This document shows, one piece after another, positions 1-7,799 of a stretch of DNA of 14,960 bases. The DNA is from JBBSIG01 sp038232215. GTDB lineage: Bacteria; Actinomycetota; Thermoleophilia; Gaiellales; Gaiellaceae. The DNA lies in the NCBI GenBank assembly GCA_038232215.1, contig JBBSIG010000045.1, positions 1 through 14,960 of the forward strand. The letters are read 5' to 3'. The notes beneath the pieces were generated by a model. The model was not told where the DNA came from. It saw only the letters and a list, made by a program, of their open reading frames with translations, and did no database searches. The position numbers and the translations under genes are program-made. Numbering within the stretch: position 1 is the stretch's first letter; each line of letters opens with the position of its first letter.

Positions 1-1
1 G

Positions 2-763
2 AGGAGACACTCTCCGCTGCCTAGCTCCGAGCGCTCGGGCGCGTTCTGCTCGCTCGAGGGCAGGCCGGCTCTGGTTACCGGCGCCTCGCGCGGGATCGGT
101 CGGGCGATCGCGCTCGAGCTCGCCGCGGCCGGAGCGTCGGTGGTGGTGGGCTACCGCTCGGGCCGCGAGCAGGCCGAGGCGGTGGCGCGCGAGGCCGGCG
201 GCCGCGCGGTCCAGGCCGACGTCGCGGATCCCGACGACGCGCGTCGGCTCGTCGACGAGGCGGGCGATCTCGCGATCCTCGTGAACAACGCGGGGCTGAC
301 CCGCGATGGGCTGCTCGCGCGCATGCCGGACGACGACTGGCGGGCGGTCCTCGATACGAACCTGGGCGGCGTCTTCCACACGTGTCGCGCGGCCGCCCGG
401 GGCATGATGAGGCGACGAGCCGGTGCGATCGTGAACATCTCGAGCGTCGCCGGCGTGCACGGCAATCCCGGTCAGACGAACTACTCCGCCTCGAAGGCGG
501 GGGTGATCGGGTTCACGAAGGCACTCGCCCGCGAGCTCGGCAGCCGCGGCGTCCGCGCGAACGTCGTCGCTCCCGGCTACGTGGACACGCGTCTCACCGA
601 CGTGCTGCCTCAGGATCTTCGCGAGTCCATGCTGGCGAGCACCCCGCTCGGGCGGCTCGGGCAGCCGGAGGACGTGGCGGGCGCGGTACGCTTCCTCTGC
701 TCCGACGAGGCCGCGTTCATCACGGGCGAGGTGTTGCTCGTCGACGGCGGGCTGGGGATATGA
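2..763 (+). CDS. fabG: 3-oxoacyl-ACP reductase FabG (5' partial)
   Basis: Short-chain dehydrogenase/reductase that reduces 3-oxoacyl-ACP with NADPH in the cytosolic type II fatty acid synthase. The frame is open from the left edge and reads the Rossmann nucleotide-binding motif TGASRGIG at 77-100, then LVNNAGLT, the catalytic Ser region VNISSVAG, and the YSASK Tyr/Lys motif at 482-496, ending in the family's ITGEVLLVDGG tail. No ATG, GTG or TTG lies in frame between the edge and the Rossmann motif, so I treat the gene as starting before the window. A CTG at 17, 10 nt after GAGGAG, is a weaker alternative. The stop TGA (761-763) overlaps the ATG of fabF as ATGA, so the two are probably translationally coupled. 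Many SDR enzymes look alike; the fatty acid role rests on FabG-like motifs plus the fabF/acc neighbours. Confidence 0.88.
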   Translation, partial: RRHSPLPSSERSGAFCSLEGRPALVTGASRGIGRAIALELAAAGASVVVGYRSGREQAEAVAREAGGRAVQADVADPDDARRLVDEAGDLAILVNNAGLTRDGLLARMPDDDWRAVLDTNLGGVFHTCRAAARGMMRRRAGAIVNISSVAGVHGNPGQTNYSASKAGVIGFTKALARELGSRGVRANVVAPGYVDTRLTDVLPQDLRESMLASTPLGRLGQPEDVAGAVRFLCSDEAAFITGEVLLVDGGLGI

Positions 764-2058
764 GGGACGTAGACGGAAATGGAGCCGGGCGCCGCCGCGT
801 CGTCGTCACGGGCATCGGTGCCGTGACGCCGCTCGGAAACGACGCCGAGACGAGCTGGGAGAACCTCCTGCGCGGAGAGTCGGCCGCGGCCACGATCGAG
901 CAGTTCGACGCGAGCGGGTTCCCGGTCAGCTTCGCCTGCGAGCTGAAGGACTTCGATCCCACGGTGTGGATGGAGAGGAAGCAGGCGCGGCGCATGGATC
1001 GTTTCGCCCAGATGATCGTCGCCGCAGCGCGGCAGGCCGAGCAGGACTCCGGCCTCGACATCGCGGCCGAGGCCAACCGGATCGGCGCCTCGATCGCGAC
1101 GGGCATCGGCGGTCTGAAGGCGTTCCAGGACTGCTACGACACGCTGATCGAGCGCGGCGCCGACCGGGTCAACCCGTTCTCGATCCCGGCGATCATCCCG
1201 AACATGGGCGCCGGGTGGGTCTCGATGGAGCTCGGCACGCGCGGGCCGCTGTCCTCGCAGTGCACGGCGTGCGCCGCCTCGAACATGGCGATCGGCGAGG
1301 GCGCCGACGCCATCCGGCTGGGGCGTGCGGACGCCATGGTCTGCGGTGGCACCGAGGCCGGGATCACGCGTGTCGGGATCGCGGGCTTCGGGGCGATGCG
1401 CGCGCTCTCGCGCCGAAACGACGATCCCAAGCGGGCGAGCCGTCCCTTCGACGCCGAACGGGACGGCTTCGTGATGGGCGAGGCGGGCGGCGTCGTCGTG
1501 CTCGAGGAGCTCGAGCACGCGCGCTCACGTGGCGCGAAGATCTACGCCGAGCTGATGGGCTACGGCGTCTCCTCGGACGCGAATCACATCACCGAGCCGG
1601 ACCCGACCGGTGTCAACCCGGCGCGCGCGATGCAGATGGCGCTCACGGACGCGGGCATCGAGCCGACCGAGATCGACTACATCAACGCGCACGGCACGTC
1701 GACGCCGCTCGGCGACGCGAGCGAGACGCGCGTGATCAAGCTGGCCGTGGGCGAGGAGGTGGCGCGCAAGATCCCCATCTCCTCCACGAAGGGCGCCACG
1801 GGTCACTGTCTCGGCGCAGCCGGCGCGATCGAGGCCATGTTCGCGATCCTGGCCGTGAGCCGCGGCGTCCTGCCGCCCACGATCAACTACGAGTCGCCCG
1901 ACCCCGAGTGCGACCTCGACTACATCCCGAACGAGGCGAGGCGCGCGGACGTTCGCGTCGCCCTGAACAACTCGTTCGGCTTCGGCGGCCACAACGCCTG
2001 CGTGGTGGTCAAGCGCTTCGAGGAGACCGAGGCGCCGCCCGTCCGCAGCGAGCCGTGA
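760..2058 (+). CDS. fabF: Beta-ketoacyl-ACP synthase II (FabF)
   Basis: Thiolase-fold condensing enzyme that joins malonyl-ACP to the growing acyl-ACP chain with loss of CO2. The 432-residue product has the family's usual length and the complete active site: Cys171 in CTACAAS, His311 in NAHGTSTPLGD, Lys344 and His349 in STKGATGHCLGAAGA, and the C-terminal SFGFGGHN loop. The start is the ATG inside the ATGA overlap with fabG; it gives a short basic leader before RVVVTGIGAVTPLG. The longer reading of this frame back to 382 runs through fabG and is spurious. Cys-His-His composition fits KAS II/I, not KAS III. A stable hairpin follows within 10 nt of the stop, so fabG-fabF may form one transcript separate from accD-accA. 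Confidence 0.96.
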   Translation: MRDVDGNGAGRRRVVVTGIGAVTPLGNDAETSWENLLRGESAAATIEQFDASGFPVSFACELKDFDPTVWMERKQARRMDRFAQMIVAAARQAEQDSGLDIAAEANRIGASIATGIGGLKAFQDCYDTLIERGADRVNPFSIPAIIPNMGAGWVSMELGTRGPLSSQCTACAASNMAIGEGADAIRLGRADAMVCGGTEAGITRVGIAGFGAMRALSRRNDDPKRASRPFDAERDGFVMGEAGGVVVLEELEHARSRGAKIYAELMGYGVSSDANHITEPDPTGVNPARAMQMALTDAGIEPTEIDYINAHGTSTPLGDASETRVIKLAVGEEVARKIPISSTKGATGHCLGAAGAIEAMFAILAVSRGVLPPTINYESPDPECDLDYIPNEARRADVRVALNNSFGFGGHNACVVVKRFEETEAPPVRSEP

Positions 2059-2065
2059 GGGTGGA

Positions 2066-2089
2066 GGCCGACGGGGGAACCCGTCCGCC
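2066..2089 (+). terminator. GNRA-capped hairpin after fabF
   Basis: GACGGG (2070-2075) and CCCGTC (2080-2085) pair perfectly around a GGAA loop, which is a GNRA tetraloop. One C-C mismatch is followed by three more pairs (2066-2068 with 2087-2089). It starts 8 nt after the fabF stop and has no run of T behind it, so it is either a U-less terminator or an mRNA 3'-end stabiliser. The structure is seen; the function is inferred. Confidence 0.42.
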
Positions 2090-2143
2090 GAGAGCGGCTT
2101 CCTCGCGGCGCCGGGGCAGGTGCCGTTAGCCGTCGAGGCGGTC

Positions 2144-2149
2144 TAGACT
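2144..2149 (+). promoter_or_regulatory. Putative -10 (TAGACT) of leaderless accD
   Basis: TAGACT fits TANNNT and ends 8 nt before the accD ATG, so a transcript would begin at or next to the start codon. No Shine-Dalgarno sequence precedes the ATG and no clear -35 is visible. Similar hexamers sit at comparable distances before other genes of this window. Confidence 0.42.
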
Positions 2150-2157
2150 CACGCCGC

Positions 2158-3006
2158 ATGGCCAGTCGCATCGACGTCTCGATCGAGCACAAGCACGCGC
2201 CACTCGCGGAGCCCGACGGCAAGCGCAATCCGAACACCTGCCCCAAGTGCGCGTCGCACTACCGCAACGAGGAGTTGGCCGCGAATCTCGGGGTCTGCCC
2301 GCACTGCGCTCACCATTTTCCGGTCCACGCGCGGGTGCGAATCGCCCAGCTCGCAGACGAGAGCACCTTCGTCGAGGAAGCCGCCGAGCTCCACTCCGAG
2401 GATCCGCTCGAGTTCTTCGACGTGCGCCCCTACACGGAACGGCTCGCGGAGGCGGAGGTGTCGACGGGGCTCAGCGAGGCCATCGTCATCGGGCACGCCG
2501 CGATCGAGGGGAGCCCGTGCGGCCTCACGGTGATGGACTTCCGCTTTCTCGGCGGCTCGATGGGCAGCGTCGTGGGCGAGAAGTTCTCGCGGGCGTGTGA
2601 CGCGGCGGCGGAGCGGAGCGAGCCGCTCGTCTCGGTCGCAGCCTCGGGAGGAGCCCGCATGCAGGAGGGCATCCTCGCTCTGATGCAGCTTCCGAAGACG
2701 GTCTGTGCGGTGGAGGACCTGCGCGACGCCGGCTGCGCCCTGATCAGCGTCCTCGCCCACCCGACCACGGGGGGCGTGCTCGCGAGCTTCGCGAGCCTCG
2801 GCGACGTCACGATCGCCGAGCCGGGCGCGCTGATGTCGTTCGCCGGCCCGCGCGTCGTGCAGCAGACGACGCGCGAGAAGCTCCCGGACGACTTCGGCCT
2901 CGCGGAGTCGAACCTCCGCCACGGGCACGTCGACGCCGTTCTCCCCCGGTCGGAGCTTCGCCCCTACCTCGGCCGGCTGCTGCGGCTCTTCGGCGATGGC
3001 GAGTGA
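2158..3006 (+). CDS. accD: Acetyl-CoA carboxylase carboxyltransferase subunit beta
   Basis: Beta half of the carboxyltransferase that moves CO2 from carboxybiotin to acetyl-CoA, giving malonyl-CoA, the first committed step of fatty acid synthesis. The 282-residue protein starts with the zinc ribbon typical of bacterial AccD, Cys28-X2-Cys31 and Cys47-X2-Cys50. The crotonase-fold core follows, with FRFLGGSMGSVVGEK (128-142), ASGGARMQEG (162-171) and HPTTGGVLASFASLGD (201-216). Length and motif order are normal. There is no Shine-Dalgarno sequence before the ATG; a -10-like hexamer lies 8 nt upstream, suggesting a leaderless start. Its 3' end overlaps accA by 11 nt, as expected for two subunits made in equal amounts. 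The biotin carboxylase and carrier (accC, accB) are not in the window. Confidence 0.97.
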   Translation: MASRIDVSIEHKHAPLAEPDGKRNPNTCPKCASHYRNEELAANLGVCPHCAHHFPVHARVRIAQLADESTFVEEAAELHSEDPLEFFDVRPYTERLAEAEVSTGLSEAIVIGHAAIEGSPCGLTVMDFRFLGGSMGSVVGEKFSRACDAAAERSEPLVSVAASGGARMQEGILALMQLPKTVCAVEDLRDAGCALISVLAHPTTGGVLASFASLGDVTIAEPGALMSFAGPRVVQQTTREKLPDDFGLAESNLRHGHVDAVLPRSELRPYLGRLLRLFGDGE

Positions 3007-3928
3007 GGCCGAGCTTCGGCTGCGCGCGCGGCTCGGGAAGCTGAAGAGCACGCGCCTGCTGGGCGGCGCACGGCTCTCGGGTGAGCTCGAGCGACTGCAA
3101 CGCCAGCTCGACCGGATCGAGTCCGAGCCGCCCGACGAGGCGATCTGGCGCTCGGTCGAGCTCGCGCGCCATCAGGAGCGTCCGTACACGCTCGACTACG
3201 TGGAGCGCCTCCTCGACGACTTCGTGGAGCTGCACGGTGACCGCAGCCGCGGCGACGACGCCGCGATCGTCGCCGGGCTCGGCCGCTTCGCGTCCCGCAC
3301 GGTGGCGCTCGTGGGTCAGCAGAAAGGGCGGGACATCGGCGAGCGGACGAAGCGCAACTTCGGGATGGCCTACCCGGAGGGTTACGGCAAGGCGATGCGC
3401 GCGATGGAGATTGCCGACCGCCATGGCTTTCCGCTGCTGACGCTCGTCGACACTCCCGGCGCCTACCCCGGCGTCACCGCCGAGCAGCACGGTCAGGGCG
3501 GCGCGATCGCCCGCTCGCAGGCGCTGATGGCGCGTCTCGGCGTGCCTATCGTCTCGTGCGTGATCGGCGAGGGAGGCTCCGGGGGAGCGATCGCGCTCGC
3601 GCTCGCCGATCGTGTGCTGATGCAGGAGAACGCGATCTACTCCGTCATCTCGCCGGAGGGGTGCGCGGCGATCCTCTGGCGCGACGCGGGGGAGGCGAAG
3701 AAGGCCGCCGCCGCCTTCAAGCCCGATGCGCTCCACTGTCTCGAGCTGGGTGTCGTGGACGGGATCGTCGAGGAGCCGGCCGGCGGCGCCCACACCGACC
3801 ACGATCGGGCCGCCGAGCTGCTCGGCGAGGCGCTCAGAGAGCAGCTCGAGGAGCTGAACGGACGGCCGGGCGACGAGCTCAGGCGGATCCGGCGCGCGAA
3901 GTTCCGTGCGCTCGGCGTGTTCGCGTGA
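2996..3928 (+). CDS. accA: Acetyl-CoA carboxylase carboxyltransferase subunit alpha
   Basis: Alpha half of the same carboxyltransferase; the alpha2beta2 enzyme forms the two active sites at the subunit interface. The 310-residue product has a charged helical N-terminus (about 1-60) of the AccA type, then the signature QKGRDIGERTKRNFGM (109-124), YPEGYGKAMRAM, the CoA-binding stretch DTPGAYPGVTAEQHGQGGA (152-170), the oxyanion loop GEGGSGGAIAL (191-201) and SPEGCAAILWRD (219-230). The ATG at 2996 lies inside accD, 8 nt before its stop codon, so translation is probably coupled. No independent Shine-Dalgarno sequence is obvious. The spacer after the stop changes character completely, so this is the likely end of the fatty acid block. 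Confidence 0.97.
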   Translation: MASEAELRLRARLGKLKSTRLLGGARLSGELERLQRQLDRIESEPPDEAIWRSVELARHQERPYTLDYVERLLDDFVELHGDRSRGDDAAIVAGLGRFASRTVALVGQQKGRDIGERTKRNFGMAYPEGYGKAMRAMEIADRHGFPLLTLVDTPGAYPGVTAEQHGQGGAIARSQALMARLGVPIVSCVIGEGGSGGAIALALADRVLMQENAIYSVISPEGCAAILWRDAGEAKKAAAAFKPDALHCLELGVVDGIVEEPAGGAHTDHDRAAELLGEALREQLEELNGRPGDELRRIRRAKFRALGVFA

Positions 3929-4107
3929 CGCGACCCGTCCACAGGATCCACAGAGTTATCCCCCGAACGAGGGTTGCCGCGGCGAGCTCCGCGAGTGGGG
4001 ACGACGCGCGCAGTGTCCCGCTCGGAGCGGCGGAGAGGCTCGCCTCCCACGTTCTCCACAGGCGGGAGCTCGCGGCGGCGAGCGAGGCCTCGTAGGAGGG
4101 GCGAGAC
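3929..4107. other. accA-ligD spacer with DnaA-box-like nonamers
   Basis: This 179-nt stretch has no credible gene. It holds GTCCACAGG (3937), GGATCCACA (3944-3952), TTATCCCCC (3956-3964) and TTCTCCACA (4052-4060). Against the DnaA box TTATCCACA the last matches 8 of 9 and the others 7 of 9 (the first against the actinobacterial form TTGTCCACA). A short hairpin, CGCGG 3978-3982 with CCGCG 3989-3993, could help end accA transcription. No clear promoter hexamers for ligD are visible. The matches are seen; DnaA binding is speculation. Confidence 0.4.
4094..4101 (+). promoter_or_regulatory. Shine-Dalgarno sequence of ligD
   Basis: AGGAGGGG lies 6 nt before the GTG at 4108 and decides that start. 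It is one of the few strong ribosome binding sites in the window; several other genes have none. Confidence 0.75.
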
Positions 4108-6435
4108 GTGGCGAAGCTCGCCGAGTACCGCCGTAAACGCGACGCGGCCGCGACGCCCGAGCCGTTCAGCGGGCGGGCACGAGGCGACGCGCCGATCTTC
4201 GTCGTCCAGCGCCACGACGCCCGTCGCCTGCACTACGACTTCCGGCTCGAGCGCAAGGGGGCGCTCGCGAGCTGGGCGGTCCCGAAGGGGGTACCGCTCG
4301 AGCCCGGTCAGCAGCATCTCGCCGTACACGTCGAGGATCACCCCCTCGACTACGCCGACTTCGAGGGCGAGATCCCGAAGGGCAACTACGGCGCGGGTCT
4401 CGTCGAGATCTGGGACCGGGGTACCTACGAGCTCCTCGAGGAGAAGCGAGACGGGGGTCTGACCGTCCGCCTCCGGGGCGAGCGGTTGCACGGGACGTGG
4501 ACGCTCGTCCCCGCCAGGCTGTCGGGCGAGGAGAAGAACTGGCTCCTGGTCCGCAAGCGCGACGTCGAGAGCACGACACGTCCGTCCGAGTACCGGCCGA
4601 TGCTCGCGTCGCTCGCGACGGACCTTCCGTCGGGAGACGGTTGGCTGTTCGAGGTGAAGTGGGACGGCTACCGCGCTCTCGCCTACGTGCGAGGCGGCGA
4701 GGCGACGCTCGTCAGCCGGAACGGAAACGACCTGACGTCGCGCTTCCCCTCGGTCGCGAAGGCGCTCGGCCAGGCGGCGAAGTCACCCGACTGCGTGCTC
4801 GACGGCGAGGTGTGCGCGCTCGACGAGCAGGGCCGCTCGAGCTTCTCGGCCATGCAGCAGGGCAAGGGCGGGACGCCGCTCGCCTTCTACGCCTTCGACC
4901 TGCTCGAGGTCGACGGGGAGCCGCTGGTGCGCCTGCCTCTGCGCGAGCGTCGGGAGCGGCTCGAGCAGCTCCTCGACCGGCGAAACCGCACGGCTCGCCT
5001 GTCGGAGGCGTTCGACGACGGCGAGGCGCTGCTCGAGGCGGCGCGCGGGCAGGGGCTCGAGGGTGTGATCGCCAAGCGCGCGGACTCGACCTACGTGCAG
5101 GGCAAGCGGACGCGCGACTGGCTCAAGATCAAGACCCACGGTCGCCAGGAGTTCGTCATCGCCGGCTACACGCGCGGGCAGGGGCGACGCCAGCGGAGCC
5201 TCGGGTCGCTCGTCCTGGCCGCCCGCGACGGGGACGAGCTCAGGTACGTCGGCAACTGCGGCACCGGGTTCGGCGAGGCCGAGCTCGAGCGGCTACTCGG
5301 CATGCTGGAGCCGCTTCGCCGCTCGACGTCGCCGTTCGCCTTCCCGCCGAAGCTGCCGAAGGTGCGCAAGGCCGACGTCGTCTGGGTCGAGCCTCGGCTC
5401 GTCTGCGAGGTGGAGTTCTCGGAGTTCACGCACGACGGTCGGCTGCGGCAGCCCTCCTATCAGGGGTTGCGTGAGGACAAGCGGGCAGACGAGGTGGAGC
5501 TCGAGCGGCCGCAACCGGAGCCCGTCCCCACCGAGCTTCGCAAGGGCGGTCGCGTGCTCCGGCTCACGAACCTCGACAAGCCGTTCTGGCCCGAGCTCGG
5601 GATCAGGAAGGGCGACCTGCTCGCGTACTACCGAGCGGTCGCTCCCGTGCTCGTGCCCCACCTGAAGAACCGCCCGTTCACGATGAAGCGGTATCCCGAC
5701 GGCTGGTCGGGCATGCACTTCTTCCAGAAGGACGCGCCCAAGCACATGCCCGACTGGATCAGGCGAAAGTCCTACCTGTCCACCTCCCGGCAGTCGCGCG
5801 AGAAGCGGATCATCGACTACCCGCTCGTGAACGACGAGCTCGCGCTCCTGTGGATGGTCAACATGGGTTGCATCGACCTGAACACCTGGTACTCGCGCGT
5901 CGATCGACCCGAGCGTCCCGACTGGGTCCTCTTCGACCTCGATCCCTCGCCGGACGTCGGATTTCGCGAGACGGTGCAGGTCGCTCTCCTCGTGAAGCAG
6001 GCGCTCGACGGGCTCGGGCTCGTCTCCTTTCCGAAGACGAGCGGCGCCGACGGCATCCACGTGCTCGTTCCGATCGAGCGGCGCTCGAGCTACGACGACA
6101 CCCGCGAGTTCTCGGAGATCGTCGCCGGAGCGATCGCCCGCACGCACCAGGGGCTCGCGACGACGGAGTGGTCGAAGGCAAAGCGGCGCGGCGTCCTGAT
6201 CGACTCGAACCAGAACGGGGAGGGCAAGACGATCGCCTCCGTCTACTCGGTGCGGCCGAAGGAGGGCGCCCCGGTGTCGACCCCGCTTCGCTGGGAGGAG
6301 GTCGACGAGGCGCTCGACCCGTCCGCGTTCACGATGGACGCGGTCCTCGAGCGGGTACGCAGGGACGGCGATCTCTTCGCCGGGATGCTCGCGCCGGGTC
6401 AGACCCTCGGCCGGGCACTCGACGCGCTCAAGTAA
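4108..6435 (+). CDS. ligD: ATP-dependent DNA repair ligase LigD (PE-LIG-POL)
   Basis: Multifunctional enzyme of bacterial non-homologous end joining, normally recruited to double-strand breaks by Ku. The 775-residue protein has three domains. The 3'-phosphoesterase (about 1-155) carries His36, His42, Asp44 and His78, with the same spacing as the metal site described for Pseudomonas LigD. The ligase (about 160-470) has the adenylated lysine Lys184 in EVKWDGYRA, LDGEV, EGVIAKR (318-324) and DWLKIK (337-342). The primase-like polymerase (about 484-775) has Asp610 and Asp612 in LFDLDPSP and Asp699 in GVLIDSN. The GTG start follows a strong Shine-Dalgarno sequence. This domain order is the Pseudomonas type; mycobacterial LigD is POL-PE-LIG. 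No ku gene is in the window. The last 8 nt overlap the end of the convergent NADH dehydrogenase gene. All catalytic residues are present, so an active enzyme is expected. Confidence 0.96.
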   Translation: MAKLAEYRRKRDAAATPEPFSGRARGDAPIFVVQRHDARRLHYDFRLERKGALASWAVPKGVPLEPGQQHLAVHVEDHPLDYADFEGEIPKGNYGAGLVEIWDRGTYELLEEKRDGGLTVRLRGERLHGTWTLVPARLSGEEKNWLLVRKRDVESTTRPSEYRPMLASLATDLPSGDGWLFEVKWDGYRALAYVRGGEATLVSRNGNDLTSRFPSVAKALGQAAKSPDCVLDGEVCALDEQGRSSFSAMQQGKGGTPLAFYAFDLLEVDGEPLVRLPLRERRERLEQLLDRRNRTARLSEAFDDGEALLEAARGQGLEGVIAKRADSTYVQGKRTRDWLKIKTHGRQEFVIAGYTRGQGRRQRSLGSLVLAARDGDELRYVGNCGTGFGEAELERLLGMLEPLRRSTSPFAFPPKLPKVRKADVVWVEPRLVCEVEFSEFTHDGRLRQPSYQGLREDKRADEVELERPQPEPVPTELRKGGRVLRLTNLDKPFWPELGIRKGDLLAYYRAVAPVLVPHLKNRPFTMKRYPDGWSGMHFFQKDAPKHMPDWIRRKSYLSTSRQSREKRIIDYPLVNDELALLWMVNMGCIDLNTWYSRVDRPERPDWVLFDLDPSPDVGFRETVQVALLVKQALDGLGLVSFPKTSGADGIHVLVPIERRSSYDDTREFSEIVAGAIARTHQGLATTEWSKAKRRGVLIDSNQNGEGKTIASVYSVRPKEGAPVSTPLRWEEVDEALDPSAFTMDAVLERVRRDGDLFAGMLAPGQTLGRALDALK

Positions 6436-7735
6436 CGCCGGTCGAGTCGGAGGCCTCTTCCAGGAGACGCTCCGAGCCGTCCCCGAGCGGGGGCGGGTGG
6501 CCGAGCATGCTCAGCTCGGCGATGTCGCGTCGGAAGGCCAGCGAGGTCGTCCAGTCGGTGACCACGCGGAGCTTCCTCGACAGGAGGGGCAGCTGGTAGA
6601 GGTGGTACGTCCGCGTCACGAACCAGCCGGGGAAGCCGCGGAGGCGAAGGCCGAGCACGTCGGCGATGCCCTTGTAGCGGCCGAGCGTCGCCACCTGGCC
6701 GAGCATCGTGTAGCGGTACGGCTCGAGGTCGCCCTGCAGGTTGCGAGCCAGGCGGCGAGCCTGCCGGAGGGCGTGCTGGCACGTCGGCGGGTCCGGATGC
6801 TCGGGGGTGGCTGCGTTCGGGACGCGCGCGCCGTCGCCGAGCGACCAGACGTTCGCCCGACCCTCCACGCGGAGGAACGGATCGACCTCTACCCGGCCCC
6901 GCTCGTCGACCGGAAGCCCCAGGCGGCCGAGCAGGGGGTTGGCCTTCACGCCGGCCGTCCAGACGAGCGTGCGCGTGGCGATCCGCTCGCCGCTCGAGAG
7001 CGTGACCGCATCTGCGGTCGCGGAGTCGAGCGTCGTCGACACGCGAATCTCCACGCCGCGCCGCGCAAGCTCCTGCGCCGCGTACTCTCCCAGCCTGGTC
7101 GGGATCTCCGCGAGGATCTTCGGCGCCGCGTCGACGAGGACCCAACGCTGCGGCCGCCCTCGCAGGCCCGGGTAGTAGCGCAGCGCGTCGCGGACGAGGT
7201 CGGAGAGCTCGGCGAGCGCCTCGACGCCGGCGTACCCGCCCCCCACGAAGACGAAGGTGAGGTGCGGCGCGACCGCGGACTCGTCGGTCTGTGCGTCGGC
7301 CGCCTCGAGCTCGCGCAGGACGTGGTTCCGCAAGGCGATCGCCTCGGCGAGGCTCTTGAACCCCCGGCCGTGCTCTGCGAGACCCGGCACCGGAAGCGTC
7401 CGCACGACGGCTCCGAGCGCGACGACGAGGTTCCGGTAGCGCACCGTGTAGCGGTCGGCGCCGGTCTCGACCTCGACCGTCCGACCCGCCTCGTCGAGCG
7501 AGACGACGCGCCCGAGGAGGAGATCGGCCTGCGGGCACATGGCCCGGAGAGGGACGACGACGTGGCGCGGCTCCAGCGTCCCCGAGGCCGCCTCCGGCAG
7601 CATGGGCGTGTAGAGCATGAAGTTCTCCGGGCTGACGATCGTCGCGCCGCGGGCCCCGAGCAGGCGCGCGACGTAGGCGCCCGCGAAGCCGCCGCCGAGG
7701 ATCAGCGTGCCGCCGCGAGCCTCTCGTTCGAGCAT
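6428..7735 (-). CDS. ndh: Type II NADH dehydrogenase (NDH-2)
   Basis: Single-subunit flavoprotein that oxidises NADH and reduces quinone at the inner face of the membrane without pumping protons. The 435-residue product has the FAD-binding GGGFAG (14-19), the NADH-binding GGGYAGVEA (165-173), TLVWTAGVK (256-264), the second FAD contact WSLGDG (297-302) and the quinone-side PPTCQHA (316-322). A C-terminal amphipathic, basic stretch (about 368-402) fits peripheral membrane binding; there are no transmembrane segments. I chose the ATG at 7735, which has GAAGGGA just upstream; an in-frame ATG at 7750 would add five residues and lacks a ribosome site. It lies 49 nt downstream of the helicase gene on the same strand and may be cotranscribed. 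Related FAD/NAD disulphide-family oxidoreductases are possible, but motif order and length favour NDH-2. Confidence 0.92.
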   Translation of the reverse strand: MLEREARGGTLILGGGFAGAYVARLLGARGATIVSPENFMLYTPMLPEAASGTLEPRHVVVPLRAMCPQADLLLGRVVSLDEAGRTVEVETGADRYTVRYRNLVVALGAVVRTLPVPGLAEHGRGFKSLAEAIALRNHVLRELEAADAQTDESAVAPHLTFVFVGGGYAGVEALAELSDLVRDALRYYPGLRGRPQRWVLVDAAPKILAEIPTRLGEYAAQELARRGVEIRVSTTLDSATADAVTLSSGERIATRTLVWTAGVKANPLLGRLGLPVDERGRVEVDPFLRVEGRANVWSLGDGARVPNAATPEHPDPPTCQHALRQARRLARNLQGDLEPYRYTMLGQVATLGRYKGIADVLGLRLRGFPGWFVTRTYHLYQLPLLSRKLRVVTDWTTSLAFRRDIAELSMLGHPPPLGDGSERLLEEASDSTGVT

Positions 7736-7799
7736 GGTCCCTTCTACCATCGCCGGATGGGCTCGCTCCAGGTCTCCGTCGTCGGGAGCGCCCGCGCCG

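Noticed and set aside
382..760. N-terminal extension of fabF through fabG
   Set aside because: It is an Arg-rich out-of-frame reading of fabG. The ATGA overlap at 760 gives the normal FabF start.
3929..4107. Replication origin between accA and ligD
   Set aside because: DnaA-box-like sites are imperfect, there is no AT-rich unwinding region, and no dnaA, dnaN, rpmH or similar gene is nearby.
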